Assembly: GCF_000508185.1 (NCBI RefSeq)
Contig: NZ_AYOY01000143.1
Span: forward strand, 1-64,000
DNA from: Sphingobium sp. C100
Lineage (GTDB): Bacteria; Pseudomonadota; Alphaproteobacteria; Sphingomonadales; Sphingomonadaceae
Direction: 5' to 3'
DNA length: 64,000 bases
Shown piece after piece: positions 8,324 through 17,833 of the stretch. A program made the position numbers and the translations under genes. The notes beneath the pieces were generated by a model that saw only the letters and a program-made list of their open reading frames with translations, was not told the origin of the DNA and ran no database searches. How positions within the stretch are numbered: position 1 is the first letter of the stretch; each line of letters begins with the position of its first letter.

Positions 8324-9811
8324 TCAGTCCAGATTGATCCAGACCGCCTTGGTTTCCAGATAATCCTCGATATGGTGGGGACCGGATTCCCGGCCGAAGC
8401 CACTCATGCCATAGCCGCCGAAGGGGACGCCGGGGTCGAGCATCTGGTAGCAATTGACCCACACCGAACCCGCGCGGATGCCGCGCGCCATGCGGTGGGC
8501 GGTCGCCAGATCGCGGGTCCACACGCCGCTTCCCAGGCCGAATTCGGTCGCGTTGGCGCGCTGGAGCACCTCTTCGATCGTGTCGAAGGCGAAGCTGGAC
8601 AGGACGGGGCCGAAAATTTCCTCGCGCGCGATGGTCATGCCATCGTTCACGTTGTCGAAGATGGTCGGCTGGATGAAGAAGCCGCCGTCATAGCCGGTCC
8701 CGGTCATCCGCGCGCCGCCCACCAGCGCGTTCGCGCCTTCGGTGACCGCTCCGTCGATGAAGCCCAATATTTTGTCCATCTGGACGAGAGAGACGACCGG
8801 TCCCATCTGGGTTTCGGGGTCCAGCGGATCGCCGACCTTGATCGTCCTGGTGAAGGCGGCAAGGCGTTCCATGAACTCCTCGCGGATCGAGGACTGGACG
8901 AACAGGCGCGTGCCGGCCGAGCATATCTGGCCGGCATTGGCGAAGACGGCCATGGCGGCAGCGGGCACGGCCTTGTCGAGATCGGCGTCGGCGAACACGA
9001 TGTTGGGCGACTTGCCGCCCAGTTCCACCGTTACCCGCTTCATCGACGCGGCGGCGGCATGAAGGATTTTTTCGCCGACGCCGGTAGAGCCGGTAAAGGC
9101 GATCTTGTCGACGCCCGGGTGGCTGGAGAGCGCCGCGCCTGCATCGCCAAGGCCAGTGAGGATGTTGATGACGCCTTCGGGGACACCGGCTTCAAGGCAG
9201 AGTTCGCCAAAGCGCAATGCGGACAAAGGCGTCTGTTCGGCGGGCTTCATGACGAGCGTGCAGCCGGTGGCGAGAATCGGCCCGGCCTTCCACACCGACA
9301 TGCCGATCGGCCCGTTCCACGGGTTGATCGCCGCGACCACGCCGATCGGTTCCTTGAGCGTGTGGGAGAGGACGTCGCCCATGGCGCTGTTGTCGATCGT
9401 GTCGCCCGCGATGAGCGTTGCCTGTCCGGCATAATAGCGCAGCAGCGCCACCGCGCGCGCCTTGCCCATGAAGGTGCGGCTATAGGGCGCGCCAAGGTCC
9501 AGCGTGTCGAGCATCGCCAGTTCCTCGAAATGCTGTTCCACCAGATCGGCGAGGCGCAGCATGATGCGCTGGCGCTCCACCGGCTTCATCGCTCGCCATG
9601 GCCCTTCGAGAGCGGCGCGGGCGGTCTTGACTGCGCGATCGACATCTTCCGCGCCGCCCTGCGCCACGGTGGCGAGCAATTCGCCGGTCGCCGGGTTGCG
9701 GGTTTCGAAGCGCTTGCCCGACAGGGCGGGGACGCGCTGCCCGCCGATCAGCATGTCCTGATGCGGCCGGTCGAGCAGGGCGGGGCGGGGCGGAATGGTC
9801 ATCATGGTCAT
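8324..9811 (-). CDS. Aldehyde dehydrogenase (NAD(P)-dependent)
   Basis: A 495-residue enzyme of the standard ALDH superfamily length, oxidising an aldehyde to a carboxylic acid. The general-base Glu is E264 in VELGGKSPN, and the nucleophilic Cys is C297 in NAGQICSAGTRLF. INPWNGP and the nucleotide-fold segment FTGSTGVG are present. GGGAGA lies six bases before the ATG. It is directly downstream of the GMC oxidoreductase, so the two probably convert an alcohol to an acid in two steps. Confidence 0.9.
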   Translation of the reverse strand: MTMMTIPPRPALLDRPHQDMLIGGQRVPALSGKRFETRNPATGELLATVAQGGAEDVDRAVKTARAALEGPWRAMKPVERQRIMLRLADLVEQHFEELAMLDTLDLGAPYSRTFMGKARAVALLRYYAGQATLIAGDTIDNSAMGDVLSHTLKEPIGVVAAINPWNGPIGMSVWKAGPILATGCTLVMKPAEQTPLSALRFGELCLEAGVPEGVINILTGLGDAGAALSSHPGVDKIAFTGSTGVGEKILHAAAASMKRVTVELGGKSPNIVFADADLDKAVPAAAMAVFANAGQICSAGTRLFVQSSIREEFMERLAAFTRTIKVGDPLDPETQMGPVVSLVQMDKILGFIDGAVTEGANALVGGARMTGTGYDGGFFIQPTIFDNVNDGMTIAREEIFGPVLSSFAFDTIEEVLQRANATEFGLGSGVWTRDLATAHRMARGIRAGSVWVNCYQMLDPGVPFGGYGMSGFGRESGPHHIEDYLETKAVWINLD

Positions 9812-9832
9812 GGATAGTCTCCCAGGCCGCGG

Positions 9833-11476
9833 TCAGGCGGCGATGTTCGATGTGACGGCGTCTTCCAGGATGAAGCGCGCGGCGCGCTGTGCGATCATCA
9901 TGGTCGGGGCGGATGTGTTGCCGCTGATGATGTCGGGCATGACCGACGCATCGACGACGCGCAGGCCCGATACGCCGCGCACGCGCAGGCGTCCGTCCAC
10001 TACCGCCATGGGGTCGCTGTCCGGCCCCATCTTGCAGGTGCCGGTCGGGTGATAGGCGGTATTGACGATCTTGCGCAGGGCAGTGTCAATTTCGCTGTCG
10101 CTTTGATATTGGGCGCCCGGTTCGATTTCCGCGCCCGTCATGGCGGCCAGCGCGGGTTGAGCGAAGATGGTGCGGCACGCGCGGAAACCGGCGATCAACG
10201 TCTGCATGTCATGAGGATCGGCGAAGAAATTAGGGTCGATGACCGGCTTGTCCTCCGGCCGGTTGCTGGCCAGACGCACCGACCCCATGCTTTTGGGGCG
10301 TAGCAACTGGATGAGGCCCATATAGCCATGGCGGCGAGGGACCGACCGCGCATCTAGCTTCAGCCCGGCAAGGAACGTGATTTGAATGTCGGGGCGGCCG
10401 GAACCATCGGTGCACAGGAAACCGCCAGCTTCCGCGACATTGGACGCCAGCATCCCTTCGCGCTTCATCAGATATTTGAACGGGCTGGCGAGCAGGCGCG
10501 GCAGAACCTTGGCCGATACGGCATAGGATTCCGCCGATGGATTTTCCATGGCGACATGGACGGTGGGGTGATCCTGCAAATGCGCGCCGACGCCGGGTAG
10601 ATGATGAACGAGTTTGATCCCCATGTCGCGCAGATGGTCCTGCGGTCCGATGCCCGACAGCATCAGCAATTGCGGCGAGTTGATCGCACCGGCGCACAGG
10701 ATGATTTCCCGCCGCGCGCTGACCGTGCTGCGTGCCCCGTCCTTTTCTATCTCAAGCCCAACGGCGCGCCCCCGGTCGAACAGGATGCGGCGGACCATGG
10801 TTTCGGACATGACGGTCAGGTTGGCGCGATCCAGCGCCGGGTGCAGGAAGGCGCGCGCGCTCGACAGGCGGGTGCCATTGCGCTGGTTGAGGTCGTAGCG
10901 GCCAAAGCCGTCCTGGCGCTCCCCGGCAAAATCATCGTTGCGATGATGCCCGGCTTCCACCGCCGCATCGACGATGGCGCTGGAAACCGGGTTCCAGCTT
11001 TTCGGCTTCTGCACATCCAGTTCGCCGCCCTTGCCATGCCATGGCTTGTCGGGACCGGCATAGTTTTCGATTGCCTTGAAGGCGGGCAGGACATCGTTGT
11101 AGGCCCAGCCTTCATTGCCCGCATTGGCCCAGGCGTCATAATCGGCCTTTTGCCCGCGAATATAGACGCCGCCATTGATGGCGCTGCACCCGCCAAACAG
11201 CTTGCCGCGTGGAAAGTTGATGGTGCGGTTGTTGACGGCGGCGTTCCCGGTGAGCGCCTGTTTCCAATTATATTTGGCGTGCGGCAACAGGAAGATGTTG
11301 CCCACCGGCATGGCGGTCTTGATGTTGACCGGCCATTTCCTGTCCGATGGTCCCGCCTCTATCAGCGCGACGCGGTTGGCTGGATCGGCGGAAAGGCGGT
11401 TGGCCATCAGGCTGCCGGCCGAGCCGGAACCGATGACGATATAGTCGAAGCTGTCCATCGCGTTATTGGCGCTCAT
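9833..11476 (-). CDS. GMC-family FAD alcohol dehydrogenase (choline/PEG dehydrogenase-like)
   Basis: A 547-residue flavoprotein. The FAD-binding dinucleotide fold is at the N-terminus (DYIVIGSGSAGSLMANRLS). GMC signatures include NFPRGKLFGGCSAINGGVY and GAINSPQLLMLSGIG. The C-terminal HPTGTCKMG and NTSAPTMM hold the catalytic His and partner Asn. It oxidises a primary alcohol and passes electrons to a membrane acceptor. Its ATG overlaps the MFS stop by four bases, so they are translationally coupled. The GMC-ALDH-permease order recalls the sphingomonad polyethylene-glycol genes, but the neighbouring Rieske genes argue for another substrate. Confidence 0.86.
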   Translation of the reverse strand: MSANNAMDSFDYIVIGSGSAGSLMANRLSADPANRVALIEAGPSDRKWPVNIKTAMPVGNIFLLPHAKYNWKQALTGNAAVNNRTINFPRGKLFGGCSAINGGVYIRGQKADYDAWANAGNEGWAYNDVLPAFKAIENYAGPDKPWHGKGGELDVQKPKSWNPVSSAIVDAAVEAGHHRNDDFAGERQDGFGRYDLNQRNGTRLSSARAFLHPALDRANLTVMSETMVRRILFDRGRAVGLEIEKDGARSTVSARREIILCAGAINSPQLLMLSGIGPQDHLRDMGIKLVHHLPGVGAHLQDHPTVHVAMENPSAESYAVSAKVLPRLLASPFKYLMKREGMLASNVAEAGGFLCTDGSGRPDIQITFLAGLKLDARSVPRRHGYMGLIQLLRPKSMGSVRLASNRPEDKPVIDPNFFADPHDMQTLIAGFRACRTIFAQPALAAMTGAEIEPGAQYQSDSEIDTALRKIVNTAYHPTGTCKMGPDSDPMAVVDGRLRVRGVSGLRVVDASVMPDIISGNTSAPTMMIAQRAARFILEDAVTSNIAA

Positions 11477-12828
11477 ATATGTGCATCCTTACGGCCGAGC
11501 GCGGGCACATGGCCCCGCACAGCTATGAAACCCAGGGCGTTCACCAGCATCAAGGCGGCCAGCGCGCCGAAGAAGCCGAGATTGCCGCCGTTGATCAGAA
11601 TCGCCCCGGCCACTGCGCTGACGATTGCGCCGACGCGGCCGGCCGCGCCCATGAGGCCAAGGCCCCGGGCGCGCAGGCCGGTCGGGAAGGCGTGGGCGCC
11701 CACCGCGAACATGGCCGATTGTGCCGCGCTGGCGAACAGGCCGAGCGCGCCGAGACAGGCGAGGACAGCAACCTCATTGCGTGCGCCACTGATGGGGAGG
11801 AGAGCCAGGGTAGCGCAGACGCCCGCGCCGACGACCGCCATCAGGATCAGCACCGGGCGCGATCCGAAGCGGATGATCGCCAGGCTGGCGATCATCGCGC
11901 CGATCGTGCCGCCGATGTTGAAGCTGGTGAGGCCAAGGCTGGCGGTCTGAAGGCCGAAGCCGGCGCTGGTCAGCATGGTCGGCGCCCAGTTGAACATGAG
12001 ATAGATCATGAACATGCCGGAGAACATCGCGACCGACAGCGCCAGCGTATCGCGCAGCAGCGTCGCGCCGAACAGATTGCGCATCGGTTCGTAGCGCGGT
12101 GCTTCCCCAGCGGCGACCGGGACATAGGCGGCGGATGCGGGATCTGGATGACCGATGCGACGGAGGATGCGGTCCAGTTCGGCGGCGCGGCCGGGCCGTT
12201 CGGCGAGATAGCGGGGGGATTCGGGCAGCACGAACCAGAGCCAGGTGACGAAGACCATCGTCACCGTGCCGCCAATGTAGAACAGCCAGCGCCAGCCCAG
12301 GTCGGGCAGGATCAATGCGGCGGCGATCCCTCCCAATATTCCGCCGATGGACACGCAGACCACGCCGAAAGTGACGGCGACGCTGCGCCAGCGAATGGGC
12401 GTGAATTCCGCGATCATGGCGCTGGCGGTGCCTGGGACGCCGCCCAGCCCGACGCCCGCCAGGGTCTTGAGCGCGGCGACCTGCCACAAAGCGGCGGAAA
12501 AGCCGGTGAGTAGCGTCGCAACGCCAAAAATCGCAACCCCGATGATGAGCGCCCCGCGCCGTCCGAAACGGTCGCCGACCCAGCCCGACGTCAGCGTGCC
12601 AATGCCCATGCCGACAAAGCCCAACGCAAAAACGGAGCCGAGCGCTTCGCGGCCGATGCCCCATTCCTGGAGCAGCGACGGCGCTGCTAGGCCGAGCATC
12701 TGATTGTCCAGCCCGTCGAGAATGACAGTCGCGGCGATCATGAGGACCGACCAGATCTGGTATGACGACAGGGGCAGGTCGTCCAGCATACCCCGTGGGC
12801 TGCTGCCTTCTAGTGGGACGACCGCCAA
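11473..12828 (-). CDS. MFS transporter, aromatic acid/H+ symporter (AAHS) type
   Basis: A 451-residue inner-membrane protein with about 12 membrane segments. LDGLDNQMLGLAAPSL in the first segment matches the DGxD signature of AAHS transporters such as PcaK and BenK. GWVGDRFGRRGALI is the MFS loop motif. It probably imports an organic acid or related ring compound by proton symport. The start is TTG at 12828 with GAGGAG six bases upstream; the nearby ATG at 12833 is out of frame. It lies 80 bases after the reductase and overlaps the GMC gene. Confidence 0.87.
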   Translation of the reverse strand: MAVVPLEGSSPRGMLDDLPLSSYQIWSVLMIAATVILDGLDNQMLGLAAPSLLQEWGIGREALGSVFALGFVGMGIGTLTSGWVGDRFGRRGALIIGVAIFGVATLLTGFSAALWQVAALKTLAGVGLGGVPGTASAMIAEFTPIRWRSVAVTFGVVCVSIGGILGGIAAALILPDLGWRWLFYIGGTVTMVFVTWLWFVLPESPRYLAERPGRAAELDRILRRIGHPDPASAAYVPVAAGEAPRYEPMRNLFGATLLRDTLALSVAMFSGMFMIYLMFNWAPTMLTSAGFGLQTASLGLTSFNIGGTIGAMIASLAIIRFGSRPVLILMAVVGAGVCATLALLPISGARNEVAVLACLGALGLFASAAQSAMFAVGAHAFPTGLRARGLGLMGAAGRVGAIVSAVAGAILINGGNLGFFGALAALMLVNALGFIAVRGHVPALGRKDAHI

Positions 12829-12834
12829 GACATT

Positions 12835-12840
12835 CTCCTC
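12835..12840 (-). promoter_or_regulatory. Ribosome-binding site deciding the TTG start at 12828
   Basis: GAGGAG on the minus strand, six bases upstream of the TTG codon. No in-frame ATG is equally well placed. A small hairpin (GGCCG-TTAG-CGGCC, 12848-12861) lies just upstream. Confidence 0.55.
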
Positions 12841-12908
12841 ATCTTCGGGCCGTTAGCGGCCGCTGCATTCGTTTCGCGACGTGCAATTGAAAAACCGGAA
12901 TATAGCAA

Positions 12909-13841
12909 TCAGATGTCGAGCACGAGGTTCGCCGTCTTCGATCCCGAACAGCAAACCATGATCGACGTGTTGGCGGCCTTGTCCTCATCGGTCAGGAAAT
13001 GGTCGCGATGGTCGGGGATGCCGTCCAGCACCTTGACCTCGCAGGTGCCGCAAATTCCCTCCGAACAGGCAAAGCCGATATTGACGCCAGCGCTCAGCAA
13101 GGCGTCGAGCATCGTCTCGCCTTCCTCGACGGTGATGGTCTTGCCGCTTTTGGCCAGTTCCAGCGTATAACCGCCCTCGGTCGCCATTTCGGTTTCGGCG
13201 GAAAAATATTCGATATGGGCGTGGCCCTTGGGCCGGTCACAATTGGTGGCGAGGAAAGCGTCGAGCATACCGGTTGGACCGCAACAATAGAGATGCGCGT
13301 CTGCGGGCGCGGCGGCGCAGATGGCCTTGAGGTCGAGACGGCGGCCACCGGGGATGCCGTCATAGGCGATCTCGACCTGGTCATAGTCCGACAGGCGATC
13401 GACATAGGCGGCGCGCTCCGGGGAGGCGGCGACATAATGGAGTTCCCAGCTCCGCCCCAGTTTTTCCAGGCGCGCGATCATCGGCAGCATCGGCGTGATG
13501 CCGATCCCGCCGCCGATCATCACGGTGTGGCTGGCATCCTCCACCATCGGGAAATTATTCTTTGGCTCGGAAATTTCGAGGATCTGACCAACCTGCCATT
13601 TTTCATGGATGTGGCGCGATCCGCCCCGACCGTCGATGGCGTGATGAACGGCGATCTCATAATAGCCGCGGATCGCGGGATCATTGACGAGCGAGTAGCT
13701 GCGCGCGAGGCCCGGCGACAACTGGACATCGACATGCGCGCCCGGATCGAAGGGCGGCATCAGCCCACCGTCGACGGGTTCGAGGATGTAGCTGTTGATG
13801 CCTTCGGCTTCCCAGCGGATATTCTTTAGTCGTGCGCGCAT
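12909..13841 (-). CDS. Rieske oxygenase reductase, phthalate dioxygenase reductase/VanB-like
   Basis: A 310-residue electron-transfer protein that delivers NADH electrons to an oxygenase. Order: flavin-binding domain with ARSYSLVND, NAD-binding domain with MIGGGIGITPML, then a C-terminal plant-type [2Fe-2S] ferredoxin with CSEGICGTC and a later CCSG cysteine. This order is that of the phthalate dioxygenase reductase family. The start at 13841 (MRARLKN) has GGAGAGGG upstream; the frame is open further but adds no recognisable sequence. It follows the Rieske oxygenase at 13989 and is the only such reductase in the window, so it might serve all three oxygenases. Confidence 0.9.
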   Translation of the reverse strand: MRARLKNIRWEAEGINSYILEPVDGGLMPPFDPGAHVDVQLSPGLARSYSLVNDPAIRGYYEIAVHHAIDGRGGSRHIHEKWQVGQILEISEPKNNFPMVEDASHTVMIGGGIGITPMLPMIARLEKLGRSWELHYVAASPERAAYVDRLSDYDQVEIAYDGIPGGRRLDLKAICAAAPADAHLYCCGPTGMLDAFLATNCDRPKGHAHIEYFSAETEMATEGGYTLELAKSGKTITVEEGETMLDALLSAGVNIGFACSEGICGTCEVKVLDGIPDHRDHFLTDEDKAANTSIMVCCSGSKTANLVLDI

Positions 13842-13953
13842 CACCCTCTCCGTCCGGTGCGATGCGTCTCTTGGCAGGGCCGGGGCGCCATGGATCGGCG
13901 GACCGGACAAACCGCAATGCGTTTCGTCACCTCTATCATCCTTGTCCGAGGAA

Positions 13954-13974
13954 CCGGGGCATGGATCGCCCCGG
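13954..13974 (-). terminator. Hairpin in the oxygenase-reductase intercistronic gap
   Basis: CCGGGGC-ATGGATC-GCCCCGG is a perfect 7-bp stem with a 7-base loop, 15 bases after the oxygenase stop. There is no T-run, so partial termination, processing or mRNA stabilisation that makes more oxygenase than reductase is more likely than full termination. Confidence 0.4.
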
Positions 13975-13988
13975 CCCTTATTTGCATC

Positions 13989-15302
13989 TCATTCAGCCGC
14001 TTCGACCTTGTCGGGCCAGCGCACCGCCTTGGCCAGCGCCGATTCATAGGCGTTGGCGAGCGTATCGTTGGGGTCGTGCAGGAACGACCCGGCACGCGCC
14101 CGGTAGAAGATACTGGGATCTTCGATCCCCGGCGGCAGCGTGCCCTTGTTCGCAAGCGCGCGGGCGGCCAGCAGAACGCGCCGGCGGACGCGGGCGATCA
14201 TCTGGTCGGTCGGCGCCAGATTTTCGAAGCTATGGTCGGTGATCGGCCCCATGCTTTCGGTCACGGCCTGGTCCTGCATCGTGATGTTGGGGATGCCTGT
14301 GAACTGGGTGCCGTTGCGCTGGGATTCGCGGTCGATCGCCCAGTCGTTCTTTTCGCTGTCGGGCGAACGCCAGCGGCCATACCAGTCGGTCGTGTTGGGC
14401 GCATATTCGAGCGGCGCGAACAAAGGCGTGCCGTCCCTGAGCGTCGAGGTATAGGCCGGGTTGCCCGCATCCACGCCGCAGGTGATGTCGAACAGCATCG
14501 AATGTTCGTCGTCCATCGGCACCCAGGCGCGCGCAATGGCGCGGGTGGCGAAGCGGTTGTTGGGCGTCTGCGTCCAGAACGGGAACATATAATGCGCGAC
14601 GCGCCAGCTCATCTGGCCATCGTCGTTCGGGCGATAGCCGCCATACATGACGCCCCAGTCGGCCTGCGCGACTTCATAGTCGGGTGCGCGGTTGAGGACG
14701 GTCGGGCGCATCGGATGATCCTCATCCAGATCGTCCGCCTCGATCGAGCCGACATGGAGGAAGCCGACATGGCTGGTGTCGATGTCGCCTTCGAGCGCCT
14801 GGAGCCAGTTGCAATCACGTTGCAGGCACCAGATTTCCGCGTCGGGGTGCATCGTCGCCTCGATTTCAGGCAGCGGCGGCGGGGCGGACTGGTTCTCGCC
14901 CATGTAAACCCAGATCAGGCCATTGGCTTCGTGCGTCTTGTACGCCTTGGCATGGACCTTTTCCTTGAAGTCCATGCGGGCGGGGACCGAAGGCATATCG
15001 ACGCACTTGCCGTCGACGTCGAATTTCCAGCCATGATAGACGCAGCGTATGCCGTTCTCCTCGTTACGGCCGATGAACAACGATGCGCAGCGATGTGGAC
15101 AGCGATGGTCCATGATGCCGACCCGGCCGCTGCTGTCGCGAAAGGCGATCAGCTTTTCGCACAGGATCATCAGGCGCACCGGATCGCCATCGGCCTTCAC
15201 TTCCGATGACAGGCAGGCGGGCAGCCAATATTGGCGCATCATCGTGCCCATGACCGTGCCCGGGCCTACCCTGGTCATGTCGGCGCTATCAGTGGACTGC
15301 AT
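13989..15302 (-). CDS. Rieske ring-hydroxylating oxygenase, phthalate 4,5-dioxygenase-like
   Basis: A 437-residue catalytic subunit. The Rieske ligands are C68-x-H70 and C87-x2-H90 (CPHR...CVYHGW). The mononuclear iron ligands are in D175-x2-H178-x4-H183 (DTSHVGFLH). Length and N-terminus (MMRQYWLPACLSSEV) match the phthalate dioxygenase group, which lacks a beta subunit and uses the reductase type encoded next. It probably performs the first oxygenation in this minus-strand unit. The divergent TonB receptor shares a regulatory region holding a strong GntR palindrome. The substrate is unknown. Confidence 0.9.
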   Translation of the reverse strand: MQSTDSADMTRVGPGTVMGTMMRQYWLPACLSSEVKADGDPVRLMILCEKLIAFRDSSGRVGIMDHRCPHRCASLFIGRNEENGIRCVYHGWKFDVDGKCVDMPSVPARMDFKEKVHAKAYKTHEANGLIWVYMGENQSAPPPLPEIEATMHPDAEIWCLQRDCNWLQALEGDIDTSHVGFLHVGSIEADDLDEDHPMRPTVLNRAPDYEVAQADWGVMYGGYRPNDDGQMSWRVAHYMFPFWTQTPNNRFATRAIARAWVPMDDEHSMLFDITCGVDAGNPAYTSTLRDGTPLFAPLEYAPNTTDWYGRWRSPDSEKNDWAIDRESQRNGTQFTGIPNITMQDQAVTESMGPITDHSFENLAPTDQMIARVRRRVLLAARALANKGTLPPGIEDPSIFYRARAGSFLHDPNDTLANAYESALAKAVRWPDKVEAAE

Positions 15303-15410
15303 GGTTTTTCAGCCTCTTCCTTGCTTCTCGTTATCGGCACCGGCTTGAATCGACGCCGACACCATTCCCTATTGCTGACTAGAGGTTCAAGCCTATACGC
15401 CCCAATCGGA

Positions 15411-15427
15411 ATGTGGTCGGACCATTC
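15411..15427. promoter_or_regulatory. GntR/FadR-type operator between Rieske and TonB receptor genes
   Basis: ATGTGGTCGGACCATTC keeps the full TGGTC-N-GACCA core of the 39-55 palindrome. It lies in the 219-base gap between two divergent units, so one site could control both substrate uptake and first attack. Confidence 0.68.
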
Positions 15428-15521
15428 AATAACCGGGACGATGCTATTGCACCCCGCCATCTTTTACTGCTTCACGGGGTTCAGGCGGCATCAAGCCGTG
15501 TTGTTGAGGGAGAGTCCGGTA

Positions 15522-17777
15522 ATGCCTTTCAGTTTCAAAACATCCTCCGCGCTGAGCACGATTGCGGCGATGATGGCCATATCCCCCGCCATGGCGCAGG
15601 CCGATCAGGCCGCTCCGGCGCAGGACGCAGCGCCGCAGCAGGCGATCTTCCCCGAAGATATTGTCGTCACCGCCGAACGCCGCGAATCAACTGTGCGCGA
15701 GGTGCCTTTTTCCATCGCCGCCTTTGGCGGTGAACTGCTACGTGAGGCGCAAGTCTATAGCCCCGCCGCTTTGACGCAGCAGATGCCGGGCATCACCGTC
15801 AACACCGCCGACAAATCGCTGTCGATCGTTGCGATCCGCGGCAATGTATCGACCTTCCGCACCGCGACGCTGGACACGCCGGTCGCCTATTTCATGGACG
15901 ACGTCTATTATGTGTTCAATAATGACCTGAACGCCAATTTCTACGACACGGACCGGGTCGAAGTGTTGCGCGGGCCGCAGGGCACCTTGTTCGGGCGCAA
16001 TGTCGTAGGCGGTGCAATCGCGGTCATCACAAACAATCCCGAATTCGGTGACGATTATTTCGCTCAGATCACCGGCGGCAATGGTGGCTTTGTACGGACC
16101 GAAGGGATGCTGAACGGCACGCTGGTCGAGGACAAGATCGCCGGGCGCTTCGCGTTCAGCACCGAACATAGTGACGGGCTGATCGATACGCCTAACCAGT
16201 CGGGCAGCTATGGCAAGTCGGACAGCTATTCGGCGCGCGGCAAATTGTTGTTTCAGCCGTCCGATACGCTTAAGATCGTCCTGTCGGGCGACTATAGCTA
16301 TACCAAGGGCAATGGCGGCGCCATCCAGCTTGGCATTGGCGGCAATCAGGTCATTCCAGATACATTCGGCGCCTATAGCGACGACGAATGGACCAATAAC
16401 GACTTCGTGTCGTCGCCCTATCAACAGCGGTTGCGCGGCGGCTATCTGCGCGGCGACCTCGACCTGCTGGGCGGCACGCTGACGTCGATCACCGGCTATC
16501 GCATGAACGACAGCCGCGCGATCAACGACGACGTGCCGGTCGGAACGGTCGTGCCGGTGTTCGACCGTCGTCAGGTCGTGAAGAACCGCAGCTTCACGCA
16601 GGAAGTTCGCTTCGCCTCGGCGCCGGGTCGCTTCTCCTATGTCGTCGGCGCCTATTTCCTGTCGGCCGATGTATCGACCACCAATATCTTCTTTTACAGC
16701 CCGCTGCCTGGATCGGCCGTCAATGCGAGCGTGCGGCGCAATCCGGACGTGACCAACATCACCCGCGAGCAATCGGGCAATGTCCGTAGTCTGGCTGTGT
16801 TCGGCGAAGCAACCTTCGAGATTACCGACAAGCTGGCCGTGGTGGCTGGCGGACGTTACACGTCGGACCGCAAGAAGATCGACTATCACGCCTTCTCGAC
16901 CACGGACGCAGGCGCCATCCCCGGCTTCGGTTTCCCCGGCGAAGTGTTCGCGTCGGGCGGCAAGACCTGGAACGCCTTCACGCCGCGCTTCACGATCAAG
17001 TTCGAGCCGATGGACAAGGTCAACATGTATGCGACCTATGCCAAGGGCTTCAAGTCGGGCGGCTTCGTCGACAATGCCTATCTCAATCCGACCATTCCGC
17101 TGGAACCGGAAAAGGCTGAAAATTATGAAATCGGCGCAAAATCCCGCCTGTTTAACAACAAGCTGGACCTGAACCTCGCGCTGTTCCACCAGACGACCAA
17201 GAATCTCCAGAATTTCTCCGGTGCTGGCGGTATTGCACACACCTATAACGGCACGCTCAAGATGAAGGGGCTGGAGGTCGAATCTGTTATCCGACCGGTC
17301 GAGGATTTACGGCTGACTGCAAATTATACGCATCTGGTGGGCAAATATACGGAGCTGCGTGATCCGCTGGTGAACCTGGACTATTCGGGTAATCCGGCCA
17401 AGTTCGCGCCGCGCGACAGCTTCACCGTTGGCGCCGCCTATACCGGCCGGCTGGGCAATGGCGCGACGCTGACGCCGCAGGCGGACTTCAACTTCTCCAC
17501 GCGCATTTCGACCGACGACGCCAATACGCTGCGGCTATACGATAATCTGCATCGCGATACGCGCGGCCGGACGCTGAACGCGCGGCTGAACTATGAGACT
17601 GCCGATGGCCGTTTCCAGATCGGCCTGTGGGGCAAGAATCTCACCAATAATTATCAGATCGTGAATGCGGACGACATCACGGCCTTCCTGGCTGTGCCGG
17701 GCAACGGCACGACCTATTGGAAAATCTTTACCAATACGCCGCGGACCTATGGCCTCACGCTGTCGATCCGCCGCTGA
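15522..17777 (+). CDS. TonB-dependent outer-membrane receptor
   Basis: A 751-residue outer-membrane channel driven by TonB. The N-terminus is a signal peptide (MPFSFKTSSALSTIAAMM, then cleavage near AMAQA). It is followed by DIVVTAERRESTVREVPFSI, typical of sphingomonad receptors, a plug domain with RVEVLRGPQGTLFGRN, and a beta-barrel ending in GLTLSIRR with a C-terminal aromatic-poor strand. The ATG at 15522 starts the signal peptide and has GAGGGAGAG upstream; the frame is open further upstream but would bury the signal. The neighbours suggest uptake of the hydrophobic growth substrate rather than iron. No FecIR-type regulators adjoin it. Confidence 0.92.
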   Translation: MPFSFKTSSALSTIAAMMAISPAMAQADQAAPAQDAAPQQAIFPEDIVVTAERRESTVREVPFSIAAFGGELLREAQVYSPAALTQQMPGITVNTADKSLSIVAIRGNVSTFRTATLDTPVAYFMDDVYYVFNNDLNANFYDTDRVEVLRGPQGTLFGRNVVGGAIAVITNNPEFGDDYFAQITGGNGGFVRTEGMLNGTLVEDKIAGRFAFSTEHSDGLIDTPNQSGSYGKSDSYSARGKLLFQPSDTLKIVLSGDYSYTKGNGGAIQLGIGGNQVIPDTFGAYSDDEWTNNDFVSSPYQQRLRGGYLRGDLDLLGGTLTSITGYRMNDSRAINDDVPVGTVVPVFDRRQVVKNRSFTQEVRFASAPGRFSYVVGAYFLSADVSTTNIFFYSPLPGSAVNASVRRNPDVTNITREQSGNVRSLAVFGEATFEITDKLAVVAGGRYTSDRKKIDYHAFSTTDAGAIPGFGFPGEVFASGGKTWNAFTPRFTIKFEPMDKVNMYATYAKGFKSGGFVDNAYLNPTIPLEPEKAENYEIGAKSRLFNNKLDLNLALFHQTTKNLQNFSGAGGIAHTYNGTLKMKGLEVESVIRPVEDLRLTANYTHLVGKYTELRDPLVNLDYSGNPAKFAPRDSFTVGAAYTGRLGNGATLTPQADFNFSTRISTDDANTLRLYDNLHRDTRGRTLNARLNYETADGRFQIGLWGKNLTNNYQIVNADDITAFLAVPGNGTTYWKIFTNTPRTYGLTLSIRR

Positions 17778-17833
17778 ACGCTTCGGGGCGGGGAGGAGCG
17801 ATCCTTTCCGCCCAACTATTGCAGGATGACTCG

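Noticed and set aside
6782-9817. A 1,011-codon open frame on the plus strand
   Set aside because: It is antisense to the epoxide hydrolase and aldehyde dehydrogenase, which have clear catalytic motifs. The translation is low-complexity Arg/Gly/Ala/His-rich, as expected for a GC-rich shadow frame.
9833-11476. Assignment of the GMC, ALDH and permease genes as a polyethylene glycol operon
   Set aside because: The gene order is similar in part, but the genes are embedded behind a Rieske oxygenase and its reductase, and the permease is of the aromatic-acid type.
12848-12861. Hairpin GGCCG-TTAG-CGGCC before the transporter gene
   Set aside because: The 5-bp stem is short and lies just upstream of the ribosome-binding site without a T-run, so it may be chance.
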